DNA from: Simonsiella muelleri ATCC 29453
Lineage (GTDB): Bacteria; Pseudomonadota; Gammaproteobacteria; Burkholderiales; Neisseriaceae
Length of the DNA: 64,000 nucleotides
Direction: 5' to 3'
Assembly (NCBI RefSeq): GCF_002951835.1
Contig: NZ_CP019448.1
Coordinates: 2,046,001-2,110,000 of the forward strand
Below the pieces are notes generated by a model, which was given only the letters and a program-made list of their open reading frames with translations, was not told where the DNA came from and did no database searches. Below, one piece after another: positions 36,630 through 44,798 of this stretch; positions within the stretch are counted from its first letter, which is position 1; each line of letters starts with the position of its first letter. The translations under genes and the position numbers were made by a program.

Positions 36630-37269
36630 ATTGTCCTTAATAAATAATTCATCAATTAAAAGTCCAGTAGGAATTAAATATTTTAACGATTTTTCTCACG
36701 AAACAAAACGCCAAATATGAAAAAAAATGTTATTCCCACTAAAATACATTGTTCAGGCTGCCTGAAAATTAAGGATTTTGCCAACAAACATTGGTGACAC
36801 AAGAATGGGTAAAGTGAATCAATGTGGTGTACACGCAAATTTTGGGCGCATTTGGTTTTGCAGCACACTTCCCAACCACAAAATGAGAACTCGTATTCAT
36901 AGCCAAAAATAGGCAAAAAGATATCGCGCTTGGCTATGAATACAGATTCTTAGCATTAATATTTCTATCATTTGCATTTTGAGCGCAATATTTTGTCTTG
37001 ACTTTATCAATTTATGCAATTTTCACGCAAATAACGGGTTTTTCGTTACTCGGAGGCAATCCCATCCACTTTGTCCATACCGATGGCGCAAGAACTGGCA
37101 CATTTTTGGTATTTTTGTGGCGAAAAAGACACATAAATTTAATTAAGTGAAATAAACACCTATTTACACCTATGTTTGCGCTTTAGTTTATTTACGCTAA
37201 ACCGCCATTTTGCTATGATTGCGACTTTTCAGGCAGTCTGAATGTGTGTGGCAATACGAAGGAGATTTT
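36630..37269. other. 640-bp region without a supported gene
   Basis: It holds a DUS (about 36751-36765) and a short MITE-like element (36886-36950). Between about 36990 and 37140, two or three frames are open for 30-50 codons, including one ending MAQELAHFWYFCGEKDT, but none has a start, ribosome site or family match that I can support. A decayed gene end is possible. Confidence 0.45.
36886..36950. repeat. MITE-like repeat, short variant
   Basis: GTATTCATAGCCAA (36893-36906) and TTGGCTATGAATAC (36930-36943) are a perfect 14-bp inverted pair, with AGAACTC outside on the left and AGATTCT on the right. The centre, with AAAAAGATATCGCGCTTGGCT, matches one side of the elements at 48906 and 49977, so it looks like an internally deleted copy. 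Confidence 0.75.
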
Positions 37270-38355
37270 ATGCGTTTTAAACAGCTTTTAATTGTTGGTA
37301 TGGTAATGACGGCGTTAGCAGCCTGTGGTGGTGCGGAACAACGTCAGCAAAACTATGCGCCAACCACAGAAATCGTTACAAAAGCTGAAGATGCTGCTCC
37401 TGCTGCTGTGTCAGATATTGAGTCTACGCCCATGATTTCAGCGTCTTCGCCATTAGTGGCGACTAAGCCCAATCCCATGCCACCGTTACAAGCGAGCAAT
37501 GTCATCACCGAAACCGTAAGCGGACGGCAAATGGTGGTGTCTGCCGATTTGAATTTTGAAACCGATAGTGTCCGCAAAACCGTGTCGGGTATAGAAGAAC
37601 TGGCGAAAAAATACACAGGTTTTGTCGTGTTCTCTCAAATTGACACCTACACCAATGGCACACAAACCTATCCCAAAGCCGATGGCAATATTCTCTACAT
37701 CACGCGTTACACACACGAAGGCAACATGACTTTGCGTGTGCCACGCGAACGCAGCAGCGAATTCATACGAGAATTACAGCAACACATTGTTTTTTTGGAT
37801 AAAGAAGTATTCAAATCAGAGGACGTGGGTCTCACTTTGCGTAAACAAGCATTAGAAGCACAACGCCAACAAGAACTTGCGCAACGCCTAGATGCCATCA
37901 ACCGCCAAACACATCCAGCAACACAGCAAACCGAAGACGCCATCCGTGCCGAATTTGAAGCCAAAGCGCGTGAAAATGAAGCCGCCCTGCAAGAAGAATA
38001 TTGGCGTGACAAAATTCAGTTTGCCACAATTACGTTACGTTTCAGGCAGCCTGAAGCCGTGATGCAGCAATTAATGCCCAATCCCGATGCCATTGCCAAA
38101 CAGCATAGCCCACAATTTGGCACAGTGTTAGGCAATATGCTCAAACAAGGCTGGAATGGTTTTTTAACTGTATTGTTGTATTTATTGAAATTTTGGCCAA
38201 TCACGGTGGTTTTACCGTTGATTTATATGGGTTTCCGAGTGATGCGCAAAATGCGTTCACGCCGTTTATCGCGTAAATTAACCCAAGCCATGCAAACCAA
38301 TACACGTCATCAACATGAGTATTACACCGTTGAAGAAATTGATGATTTTGATTAA
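37270..38355 (+). CDS. DUF4349 lipoprotein
   Basis: The start at 37270 follows AAGGAG; the frame is open to 37219 but crosses a DUS. The 361-residue product has a lipoprotein signal (MRFKQLLIVGMVMTALAAC, lipobox Cys19), a low-complexity Ala/Pro/Thr linker to about residue 80 and the DUF4349 domain. That domain is a beta-rich start (MVVSADLNFETDSVRKTVSGIEEL), a long Gln/Glu/Arg coiled coil (about 195-245) and a C-terminal membrane helix (about 300-325). The family is of unknown function and widespread. A DUS is read as FRQPEAV. Confidence 0.85.
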   Translation: MRFKQLLIVGMVMTALAACGGAEQRQQNYAPTTEIVTKAEDAAPAAVSDIESTPMISASSPLVATKPNPMPPLQASNVITETVSGRQMVVSADLNFETDSVRKTVSGIEELAKKYTGFVVFSQIDTYTNGTQTYPKADGNILYITRYTHEGNMTLRVPRERSSEFIRELQQHIVFLDKEVFKSEDVGLTLRKQALEAQRQQELAQRLDAINRQTHPATQQTEDAIRAEFEAKARENEAALQEEYWRDKIQFATITLRFRQPEAVMQQLMPNPDAIAKQHSPQFGTVLGNMLKQGWNGFLTVLLYLLKFWPITVVLPLIYMGFRVMRKMRSRRLSRKLTQAMQTNTRHQHEYYTVEEIDDFD

Positions 38356-38417
38356 ATAAATTTCTTTAGATCAATTCAGTTTCACAAAATATAGATACAA
38401 TTTATTCATCAAATAAT

Positions 38418-38463
38418 TTTCAGGCAGCCTTTCTAAAATAACTAAAAAGGCTGCCTGAAAAAT
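38418..38463. terminator. Bidirectional DUS-pair terminator between the DUF4349 gene and putP
   Basis: TTTCAGGCAGCCTTT and AAAGGCTGCCTGAAA form a 14-15 bp stem between convergent genes, with A/T-rich flanks on both sides. Confidence 0.75.
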
Positions 38464-38478
38464 AAAATTTACTCTTTC

Positions 38479-39996
38479 TTAAGCGGTTTCACGATACACG
38501 CGGTCAGCTTGTTCAAAACGTTGCACCACATCCGTGCTCGGCGTTTTGCTCAACAATGACACCACCACCACCGCCAAAGTCGCCACAATAAATCCAGGAA
38601 CAATCTCATACATCGTTGGCAAATTCGCCGCTTTCAATGCAGGGTTCACCCATTCTGCCCAAGCCACAACCACCACGGCTCCCGAAATCATCCCAGCCAA
38701 TGCACCCGTTGCCGTCATGCGTTTCCACAACAACGACAAAATCACCACAGGACCAAATGCCCCACCAAAACCAGCCCACGCGTATGATACCAATCCCAAC
38801 ACTTTACTCTCAGGATTTGCCGCAATCAAAATCGCAATCACCGCAATCGCCAATACCATAATGCGTCCAACCCACACCAATTCTTTTTGTGCCGCTTGTG
38901 GACGCAAAAAACCTTTATAAAAATCTTCGGTAATCGCACTGGAACAAACCAATAATTGACACGACAACGTAGACATCACCGCCGCCAAAATCGCCGATAA
39001 AATCACACCCGCAATCCAAGGATTAAACAACAAAGTGGACAAAGCAATAAAAATACGCTCGTGATTACCACCCATTACCGATACTTTGTCAGGGTGCGCG
39101 CCAAAATAAGCAATGCCAAAATAACCCACCGCCACTGCGCCACCTAAACACACAACCATCCAAGTCATACCAATACGCCGTGCTTTTTTCAACGATGCCA
39201 CATTATCCGCCGCCATAAAACGCGCCAAAATATGCGGTTGCCCAAAATAACCCAAACCCCATGCCGCAGTAGAAATAATGCCCAGCAAAGTCGTACCAGT
39301 CAATAAACTACCGTATTCTTTGCCATTAGCGGTCGCGGCTGCCTGAATTGCCATACTCATTTGGTCTGCACCACCCACTGCAATCAACACCATCACAGGC
39401 GTTAAAATCAAAGCAAAAATCATCAAAGTCGCCTGAACCGTGTCCGTCCAACTCACCGCCAAAAATCCGCCAATGAATGTGTACACAATGGTCGCACCAG
39501 CACCCAGCCACATGGCTGTGGTATAGCTCATGCCTTCAAACAAACTTTGAAACAATCGTGCCCCCGCCACAATCCCAGATGCACAATAAATCGTAAAGAA
39601 AAACAAAATGATAATAGCAGAAATCACTTTCATGGCTCTACCCTGACCACCAAAACGATGGTAAAAATAATCGGGTAAAGTCAAAGCGTTGTTACTGAAT
39701 TCGGTGTGAACGCGCAATCTACCGGCCACCAACAGCCAGTTAAAATACGCACCCACCGTCAAACCAATCGCAATCCATGCCTCCGACATACCCGACAAAT
39801 ACACCGCACCTGGCAAACCCATCAACAACCAGCCCGACATATCCGAAGCCCCTGCCGACATTGCCGTAACAAACGCCCCCAAACTGCGTCCGCCAAGAAT
39901 GTAATCATCAAAATTGCGTGTGGAAAAATACGCTGCTAAACCAATCAATAAAACGGCAACCAAATAGATGCCAAAAGTAATGTACATGGGATTCAT
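38479..39996 (-). CDS. putP: Sodium/proline symporter PutP
   Basis: A 505-residue SSS-family symporter with about 13 membrane helices. The start at 39996 (MNPMYITFGIYL) has AAGGA upstream; the frame is open 42 bases further. PutP landmarks are the sodium-site region SAGASDMSGWLLMGLPG, GLGYFGQPHILARFMAA and CQLLVCSSAITEDFY. It imports proline with sodium. putA is not in the window. Confidence 0.94.
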   Translation of the reverse strand: MNPMYITFGIYLVAVLLIGLAAYFSTRNFDDYILGGRSLGAFVTAMSAGASDMSGWLLMGLPGAVYLSGMSEAWIAIGLTVGAYFNWLLVAGRLRVHTEFSNNALTLPDYFYHRFGGQGRAMKVISAIIILFFFTIYCASGIVAGARLFQSLFEGMSYTTAMWLGAGATIVYTFIGGFLAVSWTDTVQATLMIFALILTPVMVLIAVGGADQMSMAIQAAATANGKEYGSLLTGTTLLGIISTAAWGLGYFGQPHILARFMAADNVASLKKARRIGMTWMVVCLGGAVAVGYFGIAYFGAHPDKVSVMGGNHERIFIALSTLLFNPWIAGVILSAILAAVMSTLSCQLLVCSSAITEDFYKGFLRPQAAQKELVWVGRIMVLAIAVIAILIAANPESKVLGLVSYAWAGFGGAFGPVVILSLLWKRMTATGALAGMISGAVVVVAWAEWVNPALKAANLPTMYEIVPGFIVATLAVVVVSLLSKTPSTDVVQRFEQADRVYRETA

Positions 39997-40178
39997 ATCA
40001 AAATCCTTTTGCAGATAATATGTTAGACTTATGAACATTCAATAAAATCATTGAACGATTCATTGTAACCAATTTATTAACAAAAGTTAAGATGTGTTTA
40101 GATAATTTCAGCAGTGCCACCCAAAAATTAAGGCAGCCTGAAAAAACACGCGTTTAACAAAATCATGATTTTGCCAAT

Positions 40179-40225
40179 ACGCGTGGGGCGAAGAAGAGTG
40201 GGTGTGGCGGCGATACGCCACGCTC
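40179..40225. repeat. Dispersed repeat, copy 1 (inverted relative to copy 2)
   Basis: The reverse complement, running TGGCGTATCGCCGCCACACC then CACTCTTCTTCGCCCCACG, matches the stretch at 43491-43531 at all but about three of 39 positions. Both copies lie between minus-strand genes next to a DUS. Confidence 0.75.
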
Positions 40226-40246
40226 CCAACATAATGATGATGCAAA

Positions 40247-41125
40247 TTATTTTGCTGGCACAATTTTCGCTTTTTTGCCTAAATTATCAATGGCAAGGCT
40301 CAATTGTTCATCTTCCATTTGCTGCACAATACTTGCTTTCATTTCGTTAAAAGTCGGCACATTGATGGCGCGTTTATCGTTGACATACAACACCAAACTT
40401 ACATTGCCATCTTTCACTGGCGTTTTGGTAAACTGACCTTTGCTCAAGCCATTAACCGCTTGATAAACCAAATTATTACCATCTTTCAAATCAGGCAACG
40501 CCACATATTCAGGCACAATACCACCCGATGTTTGTGATGATTTGCTCATGCTGTATTTTTTAGCAACATCAGAAAATTTTTTCTTTTTAGTCAAATCATT
40601 AATAGCAGCTTCCGCGTCGGCTGGTTTATTGGTAACGATTTCGCCTAACTGAATTTCACTGCTGCCTGCGTAACGCGATTTGATTTGATTGTATTGTTGT
40701 TGTGCGGCAGCTTCGCTGATGGGTTGCTGCTTGGCTAAATTCGCGGCGTAAGCAAGCATCAACAAACGGTTTTGGTAATCTGCCCAATTTTGTTTGAAAT
40801 CGGCTTGTTTATCCAAACCTTGTGCTTTGGCTTGTTTGAGTGCTTCGGCTTCGGCTGCTTGGTAATCGCTGCTTTTATCCAGTTTCAGGCGTTTGGCTTC
40901 TTGCACAACCAATTGTTCGGTAATCAATTCATTCGTAATAAATTGGCGCAATTGGGGTCCATCGCTGATTTGCCCTTGTGTATTTTTTTGGACATTTTCG
41001 GCGCGGCGTTCCACATCGCTGCTGTCAATTTTCACACCATTTACGGTAACAACAGTCGCTGCAAACAGGCTGCCTGAAAGCGCAAACAATACTGCCACAG
41101 TCGTTAATTTAAATGTTTTTTTCAT
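40247..41125 (-). CDS. Periplasmic parvulin-type peptidyl-prolyl isomerase
   Basis: A 292-residue protein with a signal peptide (ending SLFAATVVTVNGVKID), an N-terminal SurA-like helical chaperone region (about 25-150) and a PpiC/parvulin domain (about 155-245). The parvulin motifs are EIQLGEIVTNKP, FSDVAKKYSMSKSSQTSGG and VQAVNGLSKGQFTKTPV-like segments. It should catalyse proline isomerisation in outer-membrane protein folding. In meningococci the equivalent gene also follows the yciB-yciI-bolA run, as here. Confidence 0.9.
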   Translation of the reverse strand: MKKTFKLTTVAVLFALSGSLFAATVVTVNGVKIDSSDVERRAENVQKNTQGQISDGPQLRQFITNELITEQLVVQEAKRLKLDKSSDYQAAEAEALKQAKAQGLDKQADFKQNWADYQNRLLMLAYAANLAKQQPISEAAAQQQYNQIKSRYAGSSEIQLGEIVTNKPADAEAAINDLTKKKKFSDVAKKYSMSKSSQTSGGIVPEYVALPDLKDGNNLVYQAVNGLSKGQFTKTPVKDGNVSLVLYVNDKRAINVPTFNEMKASIVQQMEDEQLSLAIDNLGKKAKIVPAK

Positions 41126-41160
41126 GATAATTCCTTTGAATAATAAAAGAAAAATGATTT

Positions 41161-41205
41161 TTCAGGCTGCCTAATTAATGTAAATAAGCTAAGGCAGCCT
41201 GACAA
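41161..41205 (-). terminator. DUS-pair hairpin between bolA-like gene and the parvulin gene
   Basis: TCAGGCTGCCT (41162-41172) and AGGCAGCCTGA (41192-41202) face each other around a 19-base loop. It follows the bolA-like stop on the minus strand. Confidence 0.5.
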
Positions 41206-41206
41206 A

Positions 41207-41470
41207 TTAAGCAAAATATTCGTCTGGTGTTTTAGCGACAATACTCAAGGCGTGAATTTTTTTATCAGCAAACAAATCCGCCAACAAATCTTGTACCACG
41301 CGCTGACGTTGCAAACGCGATACGCCGACAAATTGTTCGCTTACCAATAAAATGGCGTAATGTCCGCCACCTTTATTGCCAGCGTGCCCTGCGTGCAAAT
41401 GACTGTCATCACGAAAATCATAGACTTGTAAATCAAGCGGTTGCAAACGCTGTGCCATTAAATCACGCAT
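41207..41470 (-). CDS. BolA-family protein
   Basis: An 87-residue protein of the BolA family, which bind [2Fe-2S] clusters with monothiol glutaredoxins. The signature LHAGHAGNKGGGHYAILLVSEQF includes the conserved His residues. The C-terminus VQDLLADLFADKKIHALSIVAKTP is also typical. The ATG at 41470 shares its A with the TGA stop of the yciI-like gene (TGATG), a classic coupled start. Confidence 0.88.
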   Translation of the reverse strand: MRDLMAQRLQPLDLQVYDFRDDSHLHAGHAGNKGGGHYAILLVSEQFVGVSRLQRQRVVQDLLADLFADKKIHALSIVAKTPDEYFA

Positions 41471-41769
41471 CAAGCAACACCTTGTGGGAACACTTTTTTA
41501 AATGGACGAATCAACACTTCTTCGTACACACCAGCATCAACATAAGGGTCTGCACCAGCCCATGCTTCAGCAGCATCCAAACTGTCAAAATCTGCCACCA
41601 CCAAACTGCCTGACATCGTGGTTTCGTCTTCGGGAAAAGGCGTAGGACCTGCAATCAGCAAACGCCCTTCGTCTTGCAACGCCTGCAAACGCGCCAAATG
41701 CGCTGGACGAGCCGCCGCACGCGCTTCTTTTACACCATCGGCATCAGTCGCTAAAATCATGTAATACAT
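41470..41769 (-). CDS. YciI-family protein
   Basis: A 99-residue YCII-domain protein. The start at 41769 (MYYMILATDADG) follows GGAGAA; the longer open frame overlaps yciB and is not used. The putative active-site His and Asp are in RPAHLARLQALQDEGRLLIAGP and the DPYVDAGVYEEVLIRPFK end. The family is ferredoxin-like and mostly uncharacterised. It lies 2 bp downstream of yciB, and its stop overlaps the bolA-like start, so the three form one translation unit. Confidence 0.9.
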   Translation of the reverse strand: MYYMILATDADGVKEARAAARPAHLARLQALQDEGRLLIAGPTPFPEDETTMSGSLVVADFDSLDAAEAWAGADPYVDAGVYEEVLIRPFKKVFPQGVA

Positions 41770-41771
41770 AT

Positions 41772-42320
41772 TTATTCTCCAGTTGGTTTGGGTAAAAATC
41801 GAGCAATATAAAACGCTTGCCCAATAGAAAAAATCAGACTTAGGGGAATGTAGCCATACATTTTGTATTTCGCCCACACGTCTACTTGTTCTGCTGTAAA
41901 TGGATAGGCAATGGCTAAATTAATTAAGCCCATCAAAATAAAGAAAATCATCCACGCATAAGACAATTTTGTCCACACATTTTCGGGCAATTTGAGTTCA
42001 TTGCCCATCAATAATTTAACGCCATTTTTTCCCATCATCTGCCCCACGCCTACCGCCAAAGCAGTCAACCAACACACCACCGTGGTTTTGAGCATCACAT
42101 AAACAGGATTGTCTAACCAAATGGTCAGCCCACCAAACACCACCACAATAATCAAACTGACCCATTGAAAAAAACTTAGTTTTTTAAATTTAATCCAAGT
42201 ATAGGCAGCCTGAAAAATCCCCACCACAGTCGCCCCAATGGTCGCCCAAATGATGTTGTGTGTGGTCGTGTAAATCACGAAAAATAAAATAATCGCCAAA
42301 AAATCGCTAAGAGCTTTCAT
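41772..42320 (-). CDS. yciB: Septation protein A / YciB
   Basis: A 182-residue inner-membrane protein with five to six helices. It starts MKALSDFLAIILFFVIY and has the family pairs IFQAAYTWIKFKKLS and WTKLSYAWMIFFILMGLINLAIAY. YciB (IspA/IspZ) interacts with the divisome and elongasome in E. coli and Shigella. A DUS read as FQAAY is placed inside a membrane helix. It heads the yciB-yciI-bolA run. Confidence 0.93.
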   Translation of the reverse strand: MKALSDFLAIILFFVIYTTTHNIIWATIGATVVGIFQAAYTWIKFKKLSFFQWVSLIIVVVFGGLTIWLDNPVYVMLKTTVVCWLTALAVGVGQMMGKNGVKLLMGNELKLPENVWTKLSYAWMIFFILMGLINLAIAYPFTAEQVDVWAKYKMYGYIPLSLIFSIGQAFYIARFLPKPTGE

Positions 42321-42378
42321 AAAAATATCAATTCATTCATCAAATATTTTTGATTTAAATTAAAAAATAACGCCATCA

Positions 42379-43371
42379 TCATTCAGCAAACAGCTTTTGA
42401 ACGTCGGCTTGCTCTTCCAATAATTCGTTTAAAGTCAATACAATGCGCTGCTGACTGAATTCATCAGATAAATCCAAACCTTGCACAATTTCGTATTCGC
42501 CATTCTCACAAATTACAGGAAAACCAAACACCACACCTTCAGGAATCCCATATGAGCCATCAGACGGTACGCCCATTGTTACCCATTTGCCACTCGTGCC
42601 AAGCAACCAATCACGCAAATGATAAATCGTGGCATTTGCCGCGCTCGCTGCCGATGACGCGCCACGCGCTGCAATAATCGCTGCACCACGTTTTGCGACA
42701 TTTGGCATGAATACTTCGGTATTCCAATTGGGTTCGGTAATCATGTTTTGTACCGATTCGCCGTTGCTGGTAGCGTAACGGTAATCTGCGTACATGGTCG
42801 GACTATGGTTGCCCCACACGCACATTTTTTCAATAGACGTAACCGAACGTTGAATTTTGTCCGCCACCTGACTTACCGCACGATGATGGTCTAAACGCAA
42901 CAAAGCCGTAAAATTTTTCGCTGGTAAATCAGGCGCAGATTTCATCACAATATAAGCGTTGGTATTAGCGGGGTTGCCCACCACCACCACTTTGACATCA
43001 CGGCTTGCCACTTTGTTCAATGCTGCGCCTTGTGTTTTGAAAATAGCGGCGTTGGCTTCCAGTAAATCGGCGCGTTCCATGCCTTGAGTACGCGGACGCG
43101 CCCCAATTAACAACGCAATATCCGCATCTTTAAACGCTACTTCAGGGTCATCAGTGGCGAAAACATCTTCTAAAAGCGGAAACGCACAATCTTGCATTTC
43201 CATGATAACGCCTTTTAGGACTTGTTGTGCTTGTGGCAAATCCAATAATTGCAAAATCATGGGCTGGTCGCGCCCCAGCATAATGCCGCCAGCAATCCGA
43301 AACAAAGTCGCATACGCAATTTGTCCTGATGCACCTGTTACCGCGATTCGAATGGTTTTTTTCATTTTCAT
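42379..43371 (-). CDS. mdh: NAD-dependent malate dehydrogenase
   Basis: A 330-residue MDH of the group resembling eukaryotic cytosolic enzymes. It has a Rossmann start VTGASGQIAYATLFRIAGG, the LDLPQA loop, the catalytic aspartate region LLRLDHHRAVSQVA and the catalytic His in VWGNHSPTMYAD. ARPRTQGMERADLL provides the substrate arginines. It oxidises malate to oxaloacetate with NAD. Well-known pathogenic Neisseria rely on the quinone enzyme Mqo instead, so this gene helps place the organism among relatives such as Simonsiella or Kingella. Confidence 0.95.
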   Translation of the reverse strand: MKMKKTIRIAVTGASGQIAYATLFRIAGGIMLGRDQPMILQLLDLPQAQQVLKGVIMEMQDCAFPLLEDVFATDDPEVAFKDADIALLIGARPRTQGMERADLLEANAAIFKTQGAALNKVASRDVKVVVVGNPANTNAYIVMKSAPDLPAKNFTALLRLDHHRAVSQVADKIQRSVTSIEKMCVWGNHSPTMYADYRYATSNGESVQNMITEPNWNTEVFMPNVAKRGAAIIAARGASSAASAANATIYHLRDWLLGTSGKWVTMGVPSDGSYGIPEGVVFGFPVICENGEYEIVQGLDLSDEFSQQRIVLTLNELLEEQADVQKLFAE

Positions 43372-43490
43372 AATTGACTCAATCCATTTTATTTTTAAAA
43401 AAATCGCATCATTATAACAAATTCACAGAATCATCTTTCAGGCAGCCTGAAAAATTGTTACTTATTTTGAAGCAAAATTTGAAGCGAAAC

Positions 43491-43531
43491 ATGGCGTATC
43501 GCCGCCATACCCACTCTTGCTCGCCCCACGT
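43491..43531. repeat. Dispersed repeat, copy 2
   Basis: TGGCGTATCGCCGCCATACC then CACTCTTGCTCGCCCCACG matches the reverse complement of 40179-40225 with about three differences in 39 bases. The core GGCG(N)CGCC is itself an inverted repeat (GGCGTATCGCC). Confidence 0.75.
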
Positions 43532-43568
43532 TGGGGGCAAGATGCTGATTTTCAGGCAGCCTGAAAAC

Positions 43569-44669
43569 TCACGCAAAATGTCCCGCGCCCAAAATCACCG
43601 CCCTACTCGCACCTGTTGCCAACGGCGGATTACTCGGTACTTGCTCACACCAACACGCCGCCAACCAACCAAACGCCGCCGCTTCCACCCATTGTGGATT
43701 CAAATTCAAATCTGCGGTGCTGTGTAAACTTATGTTTTTTTGTAATAAATATTCTTTCAAACTGCCAATTAATGTCGCGTTTTCAATACCACCACCACAC
43801 ACAAATACTTGTTTGGCAGACAAGGCAGCCTGAAAAATCGCATCGGCAATGGTTTTCGCGGAAAATTCCGCTAATGTTCGTAACACATCATGTGGATTTT
43901 CATTACCCGTCAAATAATTAACTAACCAATTCAATGAAAATAATTCGCGCCCCGTACTCTTCGGATGCGGTAACGCAAAATAAGGATGAGCGCAAAGCCG
44001 ATTCAATAAATCGGGCAATACGCGCCCTTGTTTCGCCAATTCACCATTTTTATCATAAGGTTGTCCCCAATTTTTTTGCGTCCACGCGTCCATCAACATA
44101 TTACCAGCACCTGTGTCAAATCCAAATGCGAACCCTGTCGGCGGCAACACACTAATATTTGCAATCCCCCCAATATTCAACACCACGCGCATCTCATCGG
44201 CATCAGCAAACAACGCTTGATGAAACGCTGGTACAAGTGGCGCACCCTGACCGCCAACCGCCAAATCACGGCTACGAAAATCACCCACAGTAAAAATACC
44301 CGTCTTTTCAGCGAGTAACGGTAAATGGCACAGTTGTACACTGTAACCGCATTCAGGTGCATGACGCACCGTTTGACCATGACAACCAATCGCACGAATC
44401 TGATGTGCAAACAAGTTTTCTTTTTTTAACAATTGATTAACTAATTGAGCGTACAGTTCTGCCAACTCAATTGCCAGTATTTGGCTGCGGTGCAATTCAT
44501 TTTCGCCTACATTTTGTAAATCCAGTAATTGCGCTTTCAGGCTACCTGCAAAAGGCAAAAAATAATGCGCTTCTGCCGACAGCCAATTGACACCATTCAT
44601 GCGAATCAAAACCGCATCTGCACCGTCCATACTTGTGCCAGACATGATGCCGATGTATAAATGTTCCAT
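43569..44669 (-). CDS. anmK: Anhydro-N-acetylmuramic acid kinase
   Basis: AnmK phosphorylates and opens 1,6-anhydroMurNAc so recycled peptidoglycan sugar can re-enter metabolism. It has 366 residues, the normal length. Visible are the ASKHA-fold phosphate loop GIMSGTSMDGADAVLI at the N-terminus, CHGQTVRHAPE, FDTGAGNMLMDAW and VCGGGIENATLI. The C-terminal VEAAAFGWLA with LATGA is conserved. DUS fragments are read as FAGSLKAQ and FQAALS. Confidence 0.95.
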   Translation of the reverse strand: MEHLYIGIMSGTSMDGADAVLIRMNGVNWLSAEAHYFLPFAGSLKAQLLDLQNVGENELHRSQILAIELAELYAQLVNQLLKKENLFAHQIRAIGCHGQTVRHAPECGYSVQLCHLPLLAEKTGIFTVGDFRSRDLAVGGQGAPLVPAFHQALFADADEMRVVLNIGGIANISVLPPTGFAFGFDTGAGNMLMDAWTQKNWGQPYDKNGELAKQGRVLPDLLNRLCAHPYFALPHPKSTGRELFSLNWLVNYLTGNENPHDVLRTLAEFSAKTIADAIFQAALSAKQVFVCGGGIENATLIGSLKEYLLQKNISLHSTADLNLNPQWVEAAAFGWLAACWCEQVPSNPPLATGASRAVILGAGHFA

Positions 44670-44689
44670 ATTTCAAATCTCCATATTTT

Positions 44690-44732
44690 TCAGGCAGCCT
44701 GAAAGAGAAAAATCTTTTCAGGCTGCCTGAAT
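44690..44732 (-). terminator. DUS-pair hairpin between zapE and anmK
   Basis: Two complete DUS copies in opposite orientation (about 44691-44706 and 44717-44731) flank GAGAAAAATC. On the minus strand it would end the zapE transcript. Confidence 0.55.
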
Positions 44733-44743
44733 TGAAAACACCA

Positions 44744-44795
44744 TAGAACCTGCACTTACAAGATTAAACGCAGTAGTATTTTTTAAACGACTACA
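44744..44795. repeat. Possible short dispersed repeat
   Basis: AGAACCTGCACTTACAAGATTAAACGCAGTAGTATTTTTTAAACGACTA shares its left end with the stretch at 18069 and its right end with 18224 and 59870-59905. The shared pattern is AACGCAG, then a few bases, then TTTAAACGACTA. Confidence 0.4.
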
Positions 44796-44798
44796 TCA

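Noticed and set aside
36683..36916. 77-codon minus-strand frame upstream of the DUF442 gene
   Set aside because: It runs through a DUS and into a MITE-like repeat end and has no ribosome site or recognisable domain.
41770..41877. Longer start for the YciI-like protein
   Set aside because: It would overlap yciB by about 100 bp and does not match the family; GGAGAA precedes the ATG at 41769.
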